Origin: Cytobacillus sp. NJ13
GTDB taxonomy: Bacteria > Bacillota > Bacilli > Bacillales > Cytobacillaceae
Assembly (NCBI GenBank): GCA_030348385.1
Contig: JAUCFP010000006.1
Coordinates: 5,111,501 to 5,175,500, forward strand
Length of the DNA stretch: 64,000 nucleotides
Reading direction: 5' to 3'
This document shows positions 14,522-22,201 of this stretch, one piece after another. The notes below the pieces were generated by a model. It searched no databases. It was not told where the DNA came from and saw only the letters and a program-made list of their open reading frames with translations. Numbering within the stretch: position 1 is the first letter of the stretch; each line of letters begins with the position of its first letter. The position numbers and the translations under genes were made by a program.

Positions 14522-16450
14522 ATGTCTAACCGAATGCCTTTTGCCGTATCCAAGAGCGAATCTTTTTACGAGAAGCTTAGCGAGTGGATCGGAGATGTTT
14601 TTTACGATATATTGCCTGAAGCGGGATTTGAAATTCGGGATGAGCAAATATTTATGGCCTTTCAGCTGGAGAAGGCATTTAAAGACAAAAGTATTATTTT
14701 TGCTGAGGCTGGTGTAGGGACCGGGAAAACGATTGTTTATCTTTTATATGCAATTAGCTATGCCAGGTACATAAACAAACCTGCTATTATCGCCTGTGCG
14801 GATGAGACTTTAATCGAGCAGCTTGTGAAAAAGGAAGGAGATATTGCCAAGCTGGAGAAAGCATTAGGGTTGAATATTGATGTCAGGCTGGCAAAATCAC
14901 GTGATCAGTACCTATGCTTAAATAAGCTGGATAAGCTCGTAGCGAATGATGTTCATGATCATTATAACCGCATTTTTGATGATCTTCCGGATTTTGTTCA
15001 AACAGGCTCTTCCATGCAAAAGTTTGAGAGATATGGTGACCGGAAAGATTATCCTGATTTGCCGGATGAGCATTGGAAGAATGTCTCGTGGGATTCAATC
15101 CAGGATTGTTTTACTTGTGAGAAACGCCACCGCTGCGGTCAAACTCTCCATAGGGAATACTACCGGAGCGCAAAAGACTTGATTATTTGTTCGCATGATT
15201 TTTATATGGAACATATCTGGACAAAGGAATCAAGAAAACGTGAAGGGCAGCTGCCCTTGCTTCCTGAGAGCTCCTGTGTGGTTTTTGATGAAGGCCATTT
15301 GCTGGAATATGCATCCCAAAAGGCTCTGACCTATCGTTTTACTGAGCAGATACTGGAATCCATTTTAACAAGGCTTATGGCTAATGATGTACGTGAAAAA
15401 ACGTTAAATATCATTGAGGATGCTATTTACCAGAATGAGCATTTCTTTTTAACACTTGCCATGTCCGCTTCGGGTGACACAGGCTCTGACAAGAAAACGA
15501 TTGAAAAAACTGCCGATGTAATGAGGGAAGGCCGTAAACTGCAGAGCTTAATCAATACTCTTGAGGAAGAATTGGTGTTTGAAAGCGAAATGTACGTCAT
15601 TAATGAATATGACTTGAAAATTGTCGAAGAATATCTTGAGCAAATTGCATACTCACTTTCACTGTTCCTAAAGGATTTAAAAGGAATTACCTGGTTTGAA
15701 GAAAATGATGGGGAAAGAACCCTGGTCATCATGCCAAGAATGGTGGAAGATATTATGCGGGAAGAAGTATTTTCCCAGAAGAAGCCGTTTGTATTCTCTT
15801 CAGCAACATTGTCAGAAAATAAATCCTTTGATTATATGGCAAAGAGCCTCGGAGTAGATGATTATTTATCTTTTACCGTAGACTCCCCGTTCGACTATGA
15901 AGAAAATATGGTCATTAGCATGCCGGAATTTGCAGAGGAATCAGGCTTAGAGAAGATGGAATATGTTCTAGAAGAAATTATGCTGACAGAAGGCAGGGCT
16001 TTAGTATTATTCAATAACCCTTCTGAATTGGCAGAATTCAAAGCCTTTGCATCAGGAAAATTGAGTGTGCCAGTCTTTTTTGAAGGGGATGCAGAAATAA
16101 GTACCCTCGTGTCAAATTTCCAAAATGATGAGCATTCAGTCCTCTGTTCGGTCCATTTGTGGGAAGGACTTGATATACCGGGAAGATCCCTGGAAAATGT
16201 GCTTATTTTTGGCTTGCCATTTCCTCCTCATGATCCGGTCTTTACAGCCAAAAGGGAAGGTTCATCTGATCCTTTCAGAGAGGTTGATCTGCCATATATG
16301 ATTCTTCGGTTAAGGCAGGGGATTGGGAGATTAATTAGAACACATGAAGACAAGGGCACAGTTCACATTCTGATGAATAAAAATGAAAATCAAGAAGTGT
16401 GCGAAACGATAAATAAGGTTCTGCCTGCAGAGCCATCCATAAAAAGCTGA
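14522..16450 (+). CDS. ypvA: DinG/XPD-family ATP-dependent DNA helicase YpvA
   Basis: 642-residue superfamily 2 helicase, same length as Bacillus subtilis YpvA. Walker A is AEAGVGTGKTIVYLL (about 61-75), the DEAH-type box is VFDEGHLLEYAS, and motif VI is RLRQGIGRLIR near the C-terminus. Four cysteines between motifs I and II (CLNK, then CFTCEKRHRC) match the 4Fe-4S cluster ligands of XPD/DinG proteins, suggesting a cluster-dependent 5'-3' helicase in DNA repair. Start ATG follows GGAGGGG. Its terminator was the landing site of the group II intron. Confidence 0.92.
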   Translation: MSNRMPFAVSKSESFYEKLSEWIGDVFYDILPEAGFEIRDEQIFMAFQLEKAFKDKSIIFAEAGVGTGKTIVYLLYAISYARYINKPAIIACADETLIEQLVKKEGDIAKLEKALGLNIDVRLAKSRDQYLCLNKLDKLVANDVHDHYNRIFDDLPDFVQTGSSMQKFERYGDRKDYPDLPDEHWKNVSWDSIQDCFTCEKRHRCGQTLHREYYRSAKDLIICSHDFYMEHIWTKESRKREGQLPLLPESSCVVFDEGHLLEYASQKALTYRFTEQILESILTRLMANDVREKTLNIIEDAIYQNEHFFLTLAMSASGDTGSDKKTIEKTADVMREGRKLQSLINTLEEELVFESEMYVINEYDLKIVEEYLEQIAYSLSLFLKDLKGITWFEENDGERTLVIMPRMVEDIMREEVFSQKKPFVFSSATLSENKSFDYMAKSLGVDDYLSFTVDSPFDYEENMVISMPEFAEESGLEKMEYVLEEIMLTEGRALVLFNNPSELAEFKAFASGKLSVPVFFEGDAEISTLVSNFQNDEHSVLCSVHLWEGLDIPGRSLENVLIFGLPFPPHDPVFTAKREGSSDPFREVDLPYMILRLRQGIGRLIRTHEDKGTVHILMNKNENQEVCETINKVLPAEPSIKS

Positions 16451-16453
16451 ACA

Positions 16454-16488
16454 AAGGCAGTGCCCAAAAAGCGGGCACTGCCTTATTG
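16454..16488 (+). terminator. Terminator of ypvA, target hairpin of the group IIC intron
   Basis: 12-base arms AAGGCAGTGCCC and GGGCACTGCCTT around a 7-base loop. The T tract is interrupted (TTATTGT), directly after which the intron begins. Group IIC introns recognise just such terminator hairpins. Confidence 0.88.
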
Positions 16489-16489
16489 T

Positions 16490-18375
16490 GTGCGCCCGGC
16501 ATGGGTGCAGTCTATAGGGTGCAAGTCCCGAGCCATGAAGGCAGTAGTAGTGGTTAGCTTAACGCAAGGGTGTCCGCGGTGACGCGGAATCTGAAGGAAG
16601 CGAGCGGCAAACCTCCGGTCTGAGGAACACGAACTTCATATAAGGCTAGGTACCATTGGATGAGTTTGCACATCAAAACGAAATCCTTACTGCCGAAGGT
16701 GGTACAGAGTAAATGGAGCAGATAGATGGAGGGAAAGACTGTACTCTTACCCGGGGAGGTCTGATTGAAACGCCAAGTACACTTGGTAACCTATCTAATG
16801 ATAGATAGCTGAACAATTAGAAGTCAGCAGAGGTCATAGTACCTTACCAACTCGAGACGGTAAGGGAAGGACTGAACAATTAGGAAGAACGAGAAACTAG
16901 GCATACAATTCCTGTGTAGAAGCAGACAATCCGAAAGGACTTACTTGAAGGAGGAAGTGGTGAATCCACAGGGGACTTCATGAGGGTGGAGCAGGAATAA
17001 CATAATTAGATTTCTACGTTCACGTCGAAAGGAAATATCACATGTTAATGGATCTGATTCTGTCACGGGAAAACTTAATAGAAGCACTTAAACGTGTGGA
17101 GAAGAACAAAGGGAGTCACGGCATAGATGGAATGTCCGTAAAATCCCTACGAAGACATCTTTATGAGAACTGGGACACCCTTTGTGACTCTTTAAGGAAA
17201 GGTACCTATCAACCTAACCCAGTCCGTCGAGTCGAAATCCCGAAATCGAACGGTGGAGTAAGGTTACTAGGAATACCTACCGTGACAGACCGGTTCATCC
17301 AACAGGCCATCGCCCAAGTTCTAACCCCGCTTTTTGACCCAACCTTCTCAGAACATAGTTATGGATTTAGACCAAAAAGAAGAGCTCACGACGCTGTTCG
17401 TAAAGCAAGGGAATTTATTAGTGAAGGTTATAGATGGGTGATTGACATGGACTTGGAGAAATTCTTTGACAAAGTGAATCATGATAAATTGATGGGGATA
17501 ATGGCAAGTAAAATCCAAGACCGATTGGTCTTGAAATTGATACGGAAATATCTCCAAGCAGGAATCATGATAAATGGTGTAGTCCATGATGCAGAAGAAG
17601 GGACACCACAAGGAGGTCCTCTGAGCCCTCTTCTTTCGAATATCCTTCTGGATAAGCTCGATAAAGAGCTAGAAAAGAGAGGTCACAAGTTTGTCCGCTA
17701 CGCCGATGATTGTAATATTTACATGAAATCGAAGAAAGCTGGAGAACGAGTGATGAACTCGATTACATGCTTCATTGAGCAGAAATTAAAGCTTAAAGTA
17801 AATAGAGAAAAATCAGCGGTTGATCGCCCGTGGAAACGAAAGTTCCTTGGCTTTAGCTTTACGTTTAATAAGATACCGAAGGTTCGAATAGCAAATGAAA
17901 GTATCAAAAAGCTTAAAACTAAAATAAGGGGGTTAACCTCCCGTTCTAAACCAATTCCTATGGAAGTTAGAATCGAGAAACTAAATCAATATCTAACGGG
18001 ATGGTGTGGATATTTTGCATTGGCTGATACACCAAGTAAATTTAAAGAATTCGATGAGTGGATTAGAAGAAGACTTCGTATGATTGAATGGAAACAATGG
18101 AAGAAACCGAGGACAAGAGTAAGAAAACTCAAAGGTCTAGGTGTCACTGACCAAAAGGCATACGAATGGGGAAACTCCAGAAAGAAATATTGGAGAATAG
18201 CCTCTAGTCCAATTCTACACAAAACCCTCGATAACTCCTATTGGAGTAATCGAGGGCTTAAAAGTCTATATCAAAGATATGAATTTCTACGTCAAACTTA
18301 ATTGAACCGCCGTATACCGAACGGTACGTACGGTGGTGTGAGAGGTCGGGGGTTAGTCACCCCCTCCTACTCGAT
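16490..18375 (+). mobile_element. Group IIC self-splicing intron (retroelement)
   Basis: Mobile ribozyme of about 1.9 kb. The 5' end GTGCGCCCGGC fits the GUGYG consensus (16488 would also fit). About 550 bases of structured RNA (domains I-III) precede the reverse transcriptase in domain IV. Domain V is recognisable at about 18304-18337, ending with a domain VI stem (GGGGGT-TAGTC-ACCCCC), bulged A and the 3' end CTCGAT. It lies immediately behind the ypvA terminator, the hallmark target of class IIC. The 3' boundary touches the stop codon of the convergent gene (18375-18377), so that gene is not broken. Confidence 0.92.
17042..18301 (+). CDS. ltrA: Group II intron reverse transcriptase/maturase
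   Basis: 419-residue protein that folds the intron RNA and reverse-transcribes it during retrohoming. Fingers-palm RT motifs are intact: GIDGMSVKSL, RRVEIPKSNGGVRLLGIP, QQAIAQVLTPLFDPTFSEHSYGFRP in part, DMDLEKFFDKVNHD, GTPQGGPLSPLLSNI and the catalytic RYADDCNIY. The thumb/maturase domain X follows (about 300-419). No HNH endonuclease domain is present, as is normal for class IIC. Length and sequence style closely resemble the Geobacillus GsI-IIC enzyme. The start ATG follows AAAGGAAATATCAC. It appears fully functional. Confidence 0.95.
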   Translation: MLMDLILSRENLIEALKRVEKNKGSHGIDGMSVKSLRRHLYENWDTLCDSLRKGTYQPNPVRRVEIPKSNGGVRLLGIPTVTDRFIQQAIAQVLTPLFDPTFSEHSYGFRPKRRAHDAVRKAREFISEGYRWVIDMDLEKFFDKVNHDKLMGIMASKIQDRLVLKLIRKYLQAGIMINGVVHDAEEGTPQGGPLSPLLSNILLDKLDKELEKRGHKFVRYADDCNIYMKSKKAGERVMNSITCFIEQKLKLKVNREKSAVDRPWKRKFLGFSFTFNKIPKVRIANESIKKLKTKIRGLTSRSKPIPMEVRIEKLNQYLTGWCGYFALADTPSKFKEFDEWIRRRLRMIEWKQWKKPRTRVRKLKGLGVTDQKAYEWGNSRKKYWRIASSPILHKTLDNSYWSNRGLKSLYQRYEFLRQT

Positions 18376-18674
18376 TAACCTCTCAAAAGCTGATTTGCTT
18401 CAGGTGTCATACGGGCAGGGGTCCAGGCAGGCTCCCAGACAAGGTTGACGTCAACAGCAGAAAATTGATTCAGATCTTCAATGCAATACTTTACTCCGCT
18501 GACTATACTGTCATGGAGCGGGCATCCGGGTGTTGTCAGGGTCATGGTAATAACTGCCTTGCCATCATGGGGAAAATCAATATCATAAATAAGTCCCAAA
18601 TCAACCACGTTTATATTTAACTCAGGATCTATAACTCTTTTTAGATTGCTGAGAACTAATTCTTCTGGATTCAT
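18375..18674 (-). CDS. SufT/MIP18-family (DUF59) iron-sulfur assembly factor
   Basis: 99-residue protein of the PaaD/SufT/MIP18 family, which helps mature Fe-S proteins. Seen: the N-terminal NLKRVIDPELNINVVDLGLI, the core TMTLTTPGCPLHDSI with the family's conserved cysteine, and the C-terminal VNLVWEPAWTPARMT. It is the last gene of a four-gene minus-strand operon whose other members are two DUF2249 proteins and a polytopic membrane protein, and it starts 11 bases after the latter behind AGGAGG. The group II intron ends at its stop codon. A role in repairing or assembling Fe-S clusters under low oxygen or NO stress is inference from the Fnr-type promoter. Confidence 0.88.
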   Translation of the reverse strand: MNPEELVLSNLKRVIDPELNINVVDLGLIYDIDFPHDGKAVITMTLTTPGCPLHDSIVSGVKYCIEDLNQFSAVDVNLVWEPAWTPARMTPEANQLLRG

Positions 18675-18685
18675 GTTTAATCCTC

Positions 18686-19927
18686 CTATTTTTTTAAAAC
18701 AGTTATAATCAAATAACAGAAAACAATGCTGGCGCCAACCGTTAAAATCTGGCCGGATAGGAACAGTACAAGGTGTTTATATGCAATGGAGACTGTCACA
18801 CTGAGTATACCGAGAATGAAAGCGGAAAGAACCGGAATGGCTGCCTTGTCATTCATCATTTCCTTGAGCGAAGGTACACTCTTTTTGCCGATCTTTTTGC
18901 TGTATTTCCAAGTCCACCATAGGAATGGCACTATTTTAAATAGATAACCCAGAATGCTCAATGCTACCCAAAGCAAGAGGTATGCAAATGCCAGATACCC
19001 AACGGTACTTTCAAATTTGCCGGTAAGCGAGCATACGAAAGCTCCCAGGTGGATGGCCAGTCCTGCAGGTATAGCGAGAAGAGCAAACCGGAATGAATAA
19101 TCAAGCTTTTTCTTTATTCTTCTCTGCAGAATTTGCAGCATGTGCCAGGTGAAGAATGCAAATCCTCCTGCCAGGATCATTAATGCAATGGTAAGAAGTG
19201 AACTTTTCTCTGTGAAAAAAGAGATAACTGCCGCAGCCAGACCTGCTGCATAAACCGTAAAGACATATTTGGCCGGCTTCATGCTATAGCCATGAGACAA
19301 GGAAAACATGGGAACCATTTTATAGGAAAATCCAAAAATCAAGAGTGTAAACCAGCCTGCTGTTCCAAGAAGTATGTGGCTTTTAAAGACTGCTTGATAA
19401 TAATCAGAAATAAAGCCTGTTTTCATGCTGTAGACCATGATGATTCCCATTAGAATAGCAGTTAACAGACTAATCAGCGCAGTTCCCACGAAAAGAGTCA
19501 ATACATTGGGCTTCGCCTGCTGCCTTAAAGTCATGAACATCTGCAGCAGAAACAATAAGATGCCTGTTAATGTAATAAGCCCAGGCAGCAGTGCACTTTC
19601 TGGATTATGAAATAAACTATGGGCAAAATATAATATTCCAAAGGCAGTAACCGTAAATTGGATAAAGCCAAACCTTTCATTCCATATTGGTGTTAGAAAG
19701 GCCACTGGAATGAGCTGATACATAGCTCCCATTGCTGTCATCAGCGCCCATCCCAATATAAACAGATGAGCGGATGACCAAATTGCGGGTACGCGAAATT
19801 GGCTGTTAATGATGGAATCGCCTTGAAAAAGAATGAGGGCCATAGATCCTATTAAACAGAGCAAGCTGAAAAGTATAAATAAAAAAGGAAGTTTGATATT
19901 GGTCTCATTTTTTGTATTGGCGAGCAT
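18686..19927 (-). CDS. Polytopic membrane protein, oxidase-subunit-I/NnrS-like
   Basis: 413 residues with about twelve hydrophobic helices. Two internal segments look alike: SAHLFILGWALMTAMGAMYQ, continuing LIP, and KSHILLGTAGWFTLLIFGFS, continuing YKMVP. Each starts with a His at a helix mouth, and another His follows in AIHLGAFVC. Such spaced helical His residues suggest a heme or metal membrane protein in the style of heme-copper oxidase subunit I or NnrS, but I cannot assign a family firmly. ATG 19927 is preferred over GTG 19936, which overlaps the ribosome site. The gene lies 13 bases after the DUF2249 gene in the same operon. Confidence 0.7.
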   Translation of the reverse strand: MLANTKNETNIKLPFLFILFSLLCLIGSMALILFQGDSIINSQFRVPAIWSSAHLFILGWALMTAMGAMYQLIPVAFLTPIWNERFGFIQFTVTAFGILYFAHSLFHNPESALLPGLITLTGILLFLLQMFMTLRQQAKPNVLTLFVGTALISLLTAILMGIIMVYSMKTGFISDYYQAVFKSHILLGTAGWFTLLIFGFSYKMVPMFSLSHGYSMKPAKYVFTVYAAGLAAAVISFFTEKSSLLTIALMILAGGFAFFTWHMLQILQRRIKKKLDYSFRFALLAIPAGLAIHLGAFVCSLTGKFESTVGYLAFAYLLLWVALSILGYLFKIVPFLWWTWKYSKKIGKKSVPSLKEMMNDKAAIPVLSAFILGILSVTVSIAYKHLVLFLSGQILTVGASIVFCYLIITVLKK

Positions 19928-19940
19928 TGGGATCACCTGC

Positions 19941-20147
19941 TTATTTCTTAATTTCTATTAAAAAGCTTCCATCTTCCTTTTCGGCAGTTACATGCCTGCA
20001 GCCCATTTCATCCAGCTGTTCATAAAGAAACATGGGCCGCCTGTCATTGATGATTGATAAGGTTTCTCCTTCTGGAAGGCTATCAAGAGCTGCAAGTGTT
20101 CTCAGCATCGGCTGCGGCGGCTCCAGGCCCCGGTTATCCAGCTTCAT
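19941..20147 (-). CDS. DUF2249-domain small protein
   Basis: 68 residues with the fold signature of DUF2249/TusA-like proteins: LDNRGLEPPQPMLRTLAALD, then LPEGETLSIINDRRPMFLYE and DEMGCRHVTAE. The TusA active-site Cys-Pro is replaced (EPPQP), so classical sulfur-relay chemistry is not expected. It overlaps the upstream DUF2249 gene by four bases (ATGA) and precedes the membrane protein. DUF2249 genes commonly accompany nitric-oxide and anaerobic-respiration genes; the molecular role is unknown. Confidence 0.85.
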   Translation of the reverse strand: MKLDNRGLEPPQPMLRTLAALDSLPEGETLSIINDRRPMFLYEQLDEMGCRHVTAEKEDGSFLIEIKK

Positions 20148-20386
20148 TTTGACGCACCTCTCTTAGTAAAGATCACTTTCCAATGCTTCTTGTCAATTTC
20201 TTCAGCTTTATATTCAAACCCTTTTGCCTTTAATACTCCAAAAAGAGGGATGGGCTTAAATGGGGCATGCAGAATAAAAACATCTTCGGCATCAAGTCCA
20301 GATACCGCAGACATGATTTTCTGAAACGGCTCCAATTTATTTTTTATATCCTCTCTTACATCGAGTTCAACGATTTTGTTTTCCAT
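20144..20386 (-). CDS. DUF2249-domain protein, first gene of operon
   Basis: 80 residues with the diagnostic DUF2249 core ILHAPFKPIPLFGVLKAKGF and a C-terminal HWKVIFTKRG strand. The start ATG follows AAAGGAGAG. It is the promoter-proximal gene of the four-gene unit and is preceded by a leader of about 80 bases and a class II Crp/Fnr-type promoter. Function unknown; the domain is found in proteins of nitrogen-oxide metabolism and with hemerythrins. Confidence 0.87.
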   Translation of the reverse strand: MENKIVELDVREDIKNKLEPFQKIMSAVSGLDAEDVFILHAPFKPIPLFGVLKAKGFEYKAEEIDKKHWKVIFTKRGASK

Positions 20387-20475
20387 TCTGATCTCTCCTT
20401 TAATTGGCTAATGGTTTAAATTAGTTGCCAATAACAGTGAATCAACTGCAATGAGAATAGTTATTAATTGCTTTT

Positions 20476-20518
20476 AGTTTAACAGCGGCAGCTTTTCAAA
20501 TAAGTGACATATATCATA
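20476..20518 (-). promoter_or_regulatory. Class II Crp/Fnr-type promoter of the DUF2249 operon
   Basis: AGTGACATATATCATA (20503-20518) fits TGTGA-N6-TCACA in 8 of 10 positions. On the minus strand a -10 TAAACT lies at 20481-20476. The predicted start near 20469 is 41.5 bases from the centre of the box, the spacing of Crp/Fnr class II activation. Confidence 0.6.
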
Positions 20519-20572
20519 TTTCGAAGAACATTTTTCAAAAGGCATTATAAAGTTATAAAAAAATCATTAGAA

Positions 20573-20603
20573 CAAAAAAATCCGCAGATGCTTACTCTGC
20601 GGA
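20573..20603 (-). terminator. Terminator of the MFS/zinc-protein operon
   Basis: TCCGCAGAgtaagcaTCTGCGGA with T7 on the minus strand; the stop codon of the small zinc-binding gene is in the loop. Confidence 0.88.
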
Positions 20604-20732
20604 TTCTTCCTGTTCTTCAATACATTCAAAACAGATTGTTTCATTTTTTTCATTATGGACTCCGTTGAAGAATCCATCAAGACAGTATAGGTCTTTGCCG
20701 CAAACAGAGCAGCTGCCAACGAATTCCTTCAT
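20592..20732 (-). CDS. Small four-cysteine zinc-binding protein, 46 residues
   Basis: MKEFVGSCSVCGKDLYCLDG, then a short linker and ICFECIEEQ: C-x2-C and C-x2-C pairs typical of a treble-clef or zinc-ribbon knuckle. The start ATG 20732 is preceded by CCAGGAGTGACC, which overlaps the end of the MFS gene, so translation is probably coupled. The gene ends inside its terminator. Function not recognised. Confidence 0.75.
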   Translation of the reverse strand: MKEFVGSCSVCGKDLYCLDGFFNGVHNEKNETICFECIEEQEESAE

Positions 20733-20738
20733 TTTAGG

Positions 20739-21899
20739 TCACTCCTGGCTCTTTAATAATTGGGAACTCCGTTTTTTAAAGTATATGAACATGCCGCATA
20801 CCGTTAACAGTAAAAGTGCTGCGGCGATCAAAAAACCTATGTTGAAAGTTACTCCCAATAAACCTAATAGGGTGGAGCCAGCTACAACGCCCAAAGAAAA
20901 AAAGGCATAGAAAAGGCCAAACGCCTTTCCTCTTGTTTTTTCTGTTGTATGGCTGGCTATAAGGGCATTAATGGAAGGGAATAAAAGAGCGAACCCGGTG
21001 CCGTAAAGAACCATGCATAAAAACATGAATGCAAGAGAAGAAGCTGAACTTAGCAGAATGAGTGCAATTCCAATGATCAGCATTCCTGCAAGCATGCTAT
21101 TGTGATGCTTATATGTATCAAAAATCTTATTAATGGGCAGCAGAAAAATAAGGATTGCGGTTATTCCGAAAGTGCTTAATAAGATCCCGCTGTACATCGA
21201 ATCAAATTGCAGAGCTTCTACCTGAAGAGGAAGAAGATAAGCAAGTGTCCCTTGAGCAAACATGAGTGAAAAAGCTCCTAAATAGCTTGCTGCAAGCATA
21301 GGATTTTTTAGTAATGGAAGCATTTTTTCAGAATGAGAGCTCTCTTCTTTAACTTTTTTCAGATTCCCAGATGGCAAAAACACAAAGGCCAGGACTGCAC
21401 TGCTGATCATCGTTGCTGCTATAATTAAAAAGACCCAGTTTATGCTGTAATTGGAAGCAATCACAGCGCCAAAAGCAGGCCCGATAATGGCAGAACAGCC
21501 AACAGCAGCGCCTGATACAGCCATTTTTTTACCCTGTTTGTGTGATTTTCCGCGGTCTGCAATGACTGTAAAAGCGGCAGGTACCAGAAAGCCGCCAAAT
21601 AACCCATGAAAAAACCTTACTGTAATTAAATCCACAGGTGTCTCAGCAAATGTATATAGGACTAAAATCATACCAGTTAAGGAAAGGCCAGAGACCAAAA
21701 CTTTTTTTGCTCCGCTTTTATCTATCCAATAGCCTGCTAAAATATTGCCTATCATATTCGAGAAGGAATACATCCCAACAATCAATCCCACAAAGGCTGG
21801 TGAAGAGTCAAAGGTTTTGGCAAAAGGGCTCATAATGGGGAGCTGGGAAAATGTATCTATAAATGCTGCAATAACGATAAAGTAAATCAAATATTTCAT
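20739..21899 (-). CDS. Major facilitator superfamily transporter
   Basis: 386 residues, twelve predicted membrane helices. Between helices 2 and 3 lies the MFS motif A region GYWIDKSGAKKVLV, and a second copy-like loop is INKIFDTYKHHNS. N-terminal helix 1 reads IYFIVIAAFIDTFSQLPIMS. The overall pattern suits a small-molecule/drug exporter of the 12-TM DHA1 type, but substrate cannot be assigned. It is followed directly by a small zinc-binding protein gene and preceded by a structured repeat beginning 20 bases upstream of its start. The ribosome site (AAAGTGAG) is mediocre. Confidence 0.85.
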   Translation of the reverse strand: MKYLIYFIVIAAFIDTFSQLPIMSPFAKTFDSSPAFVGLIVGMYSFSNMIGNILAGYWIDKSGAKKVLVSGLSLTGMILVLYTFAETPVDLITVRFFHGLFGGFLVPAAFTVIADRGKSHKQGKKMAVSGAAVGCSAIIGPAFGAVIASNYSINWVFLIIAATMISSAVLAFVFLPSGNLKKVKEESSHSEKMLPLLKNPMLAASYLGAFSLMFAQGTLAYLLPLQVEALQFDSMYSGILLSTFGITAILIFLLPINKIFDTYKHHNSMLAGMLIIGIALILLSSASSLAFMFLCMVLYGTGFALLFPSINALIASHTTEKTRGKAFGLFYAFFSLGVVAGSTLLGLLGVTFNIGFLIAAALLLLTVCGMFIYFKKRSSQLLKSQE

Positions 21900-21920
21900 G
21901 CTATCTCACTTTCTCGCGTC

Positions 21921-22048
21921 CAACGGGCAGTAAGACCTTCACTTTAGGGCTCAGAGGAATCAAAAGAGGATAAGTGGGGTCAAACTGCCCGTAAGGGCCC
22001 GATAAGTTCAACTAACAATCAGCGGGGAAAAGCGCCCCGCTAATTGAA
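21921..22048. repeat. Structured intergenic element between divergent genes
   Basis: ACGGGCAGT (21923-21931) is exactly complementary to ACTGCCCGT (21984-21992). A second hairpin AGCGGGG-AAAAGCG-CCCCGCT follows at about 22020-22040. GATAAGT recurs at 21969 and 22001. It is more GC-rich than its surroundings, has no ORF and looks like a dispersed Bacillaceae repeat or a structured leader for the MFS gene. Confidence 0.6.
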
Positions 22049-22201
22049 GTTTCACTTTATGTTTAGTTCACTTTCCACCATTATAACTCTTTGGCCGGCA
22101 GGTTAAAAAGAAAAACAGCAAAAGGAAAAAGATTATGATGACTGCCTTTTCAGAAAAATATGATAAAATGATACTGTAATAGATATAGAGGGGGAAATAG
22201 T

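Noticed and set aside
17042..18301. Reverse transcriptase as part of a retron, diversity-generating element or abortive-infection system
   Set aside because: Maturase domain, flanking intron ends, domain V and the terminator target identify a group IIC intron.
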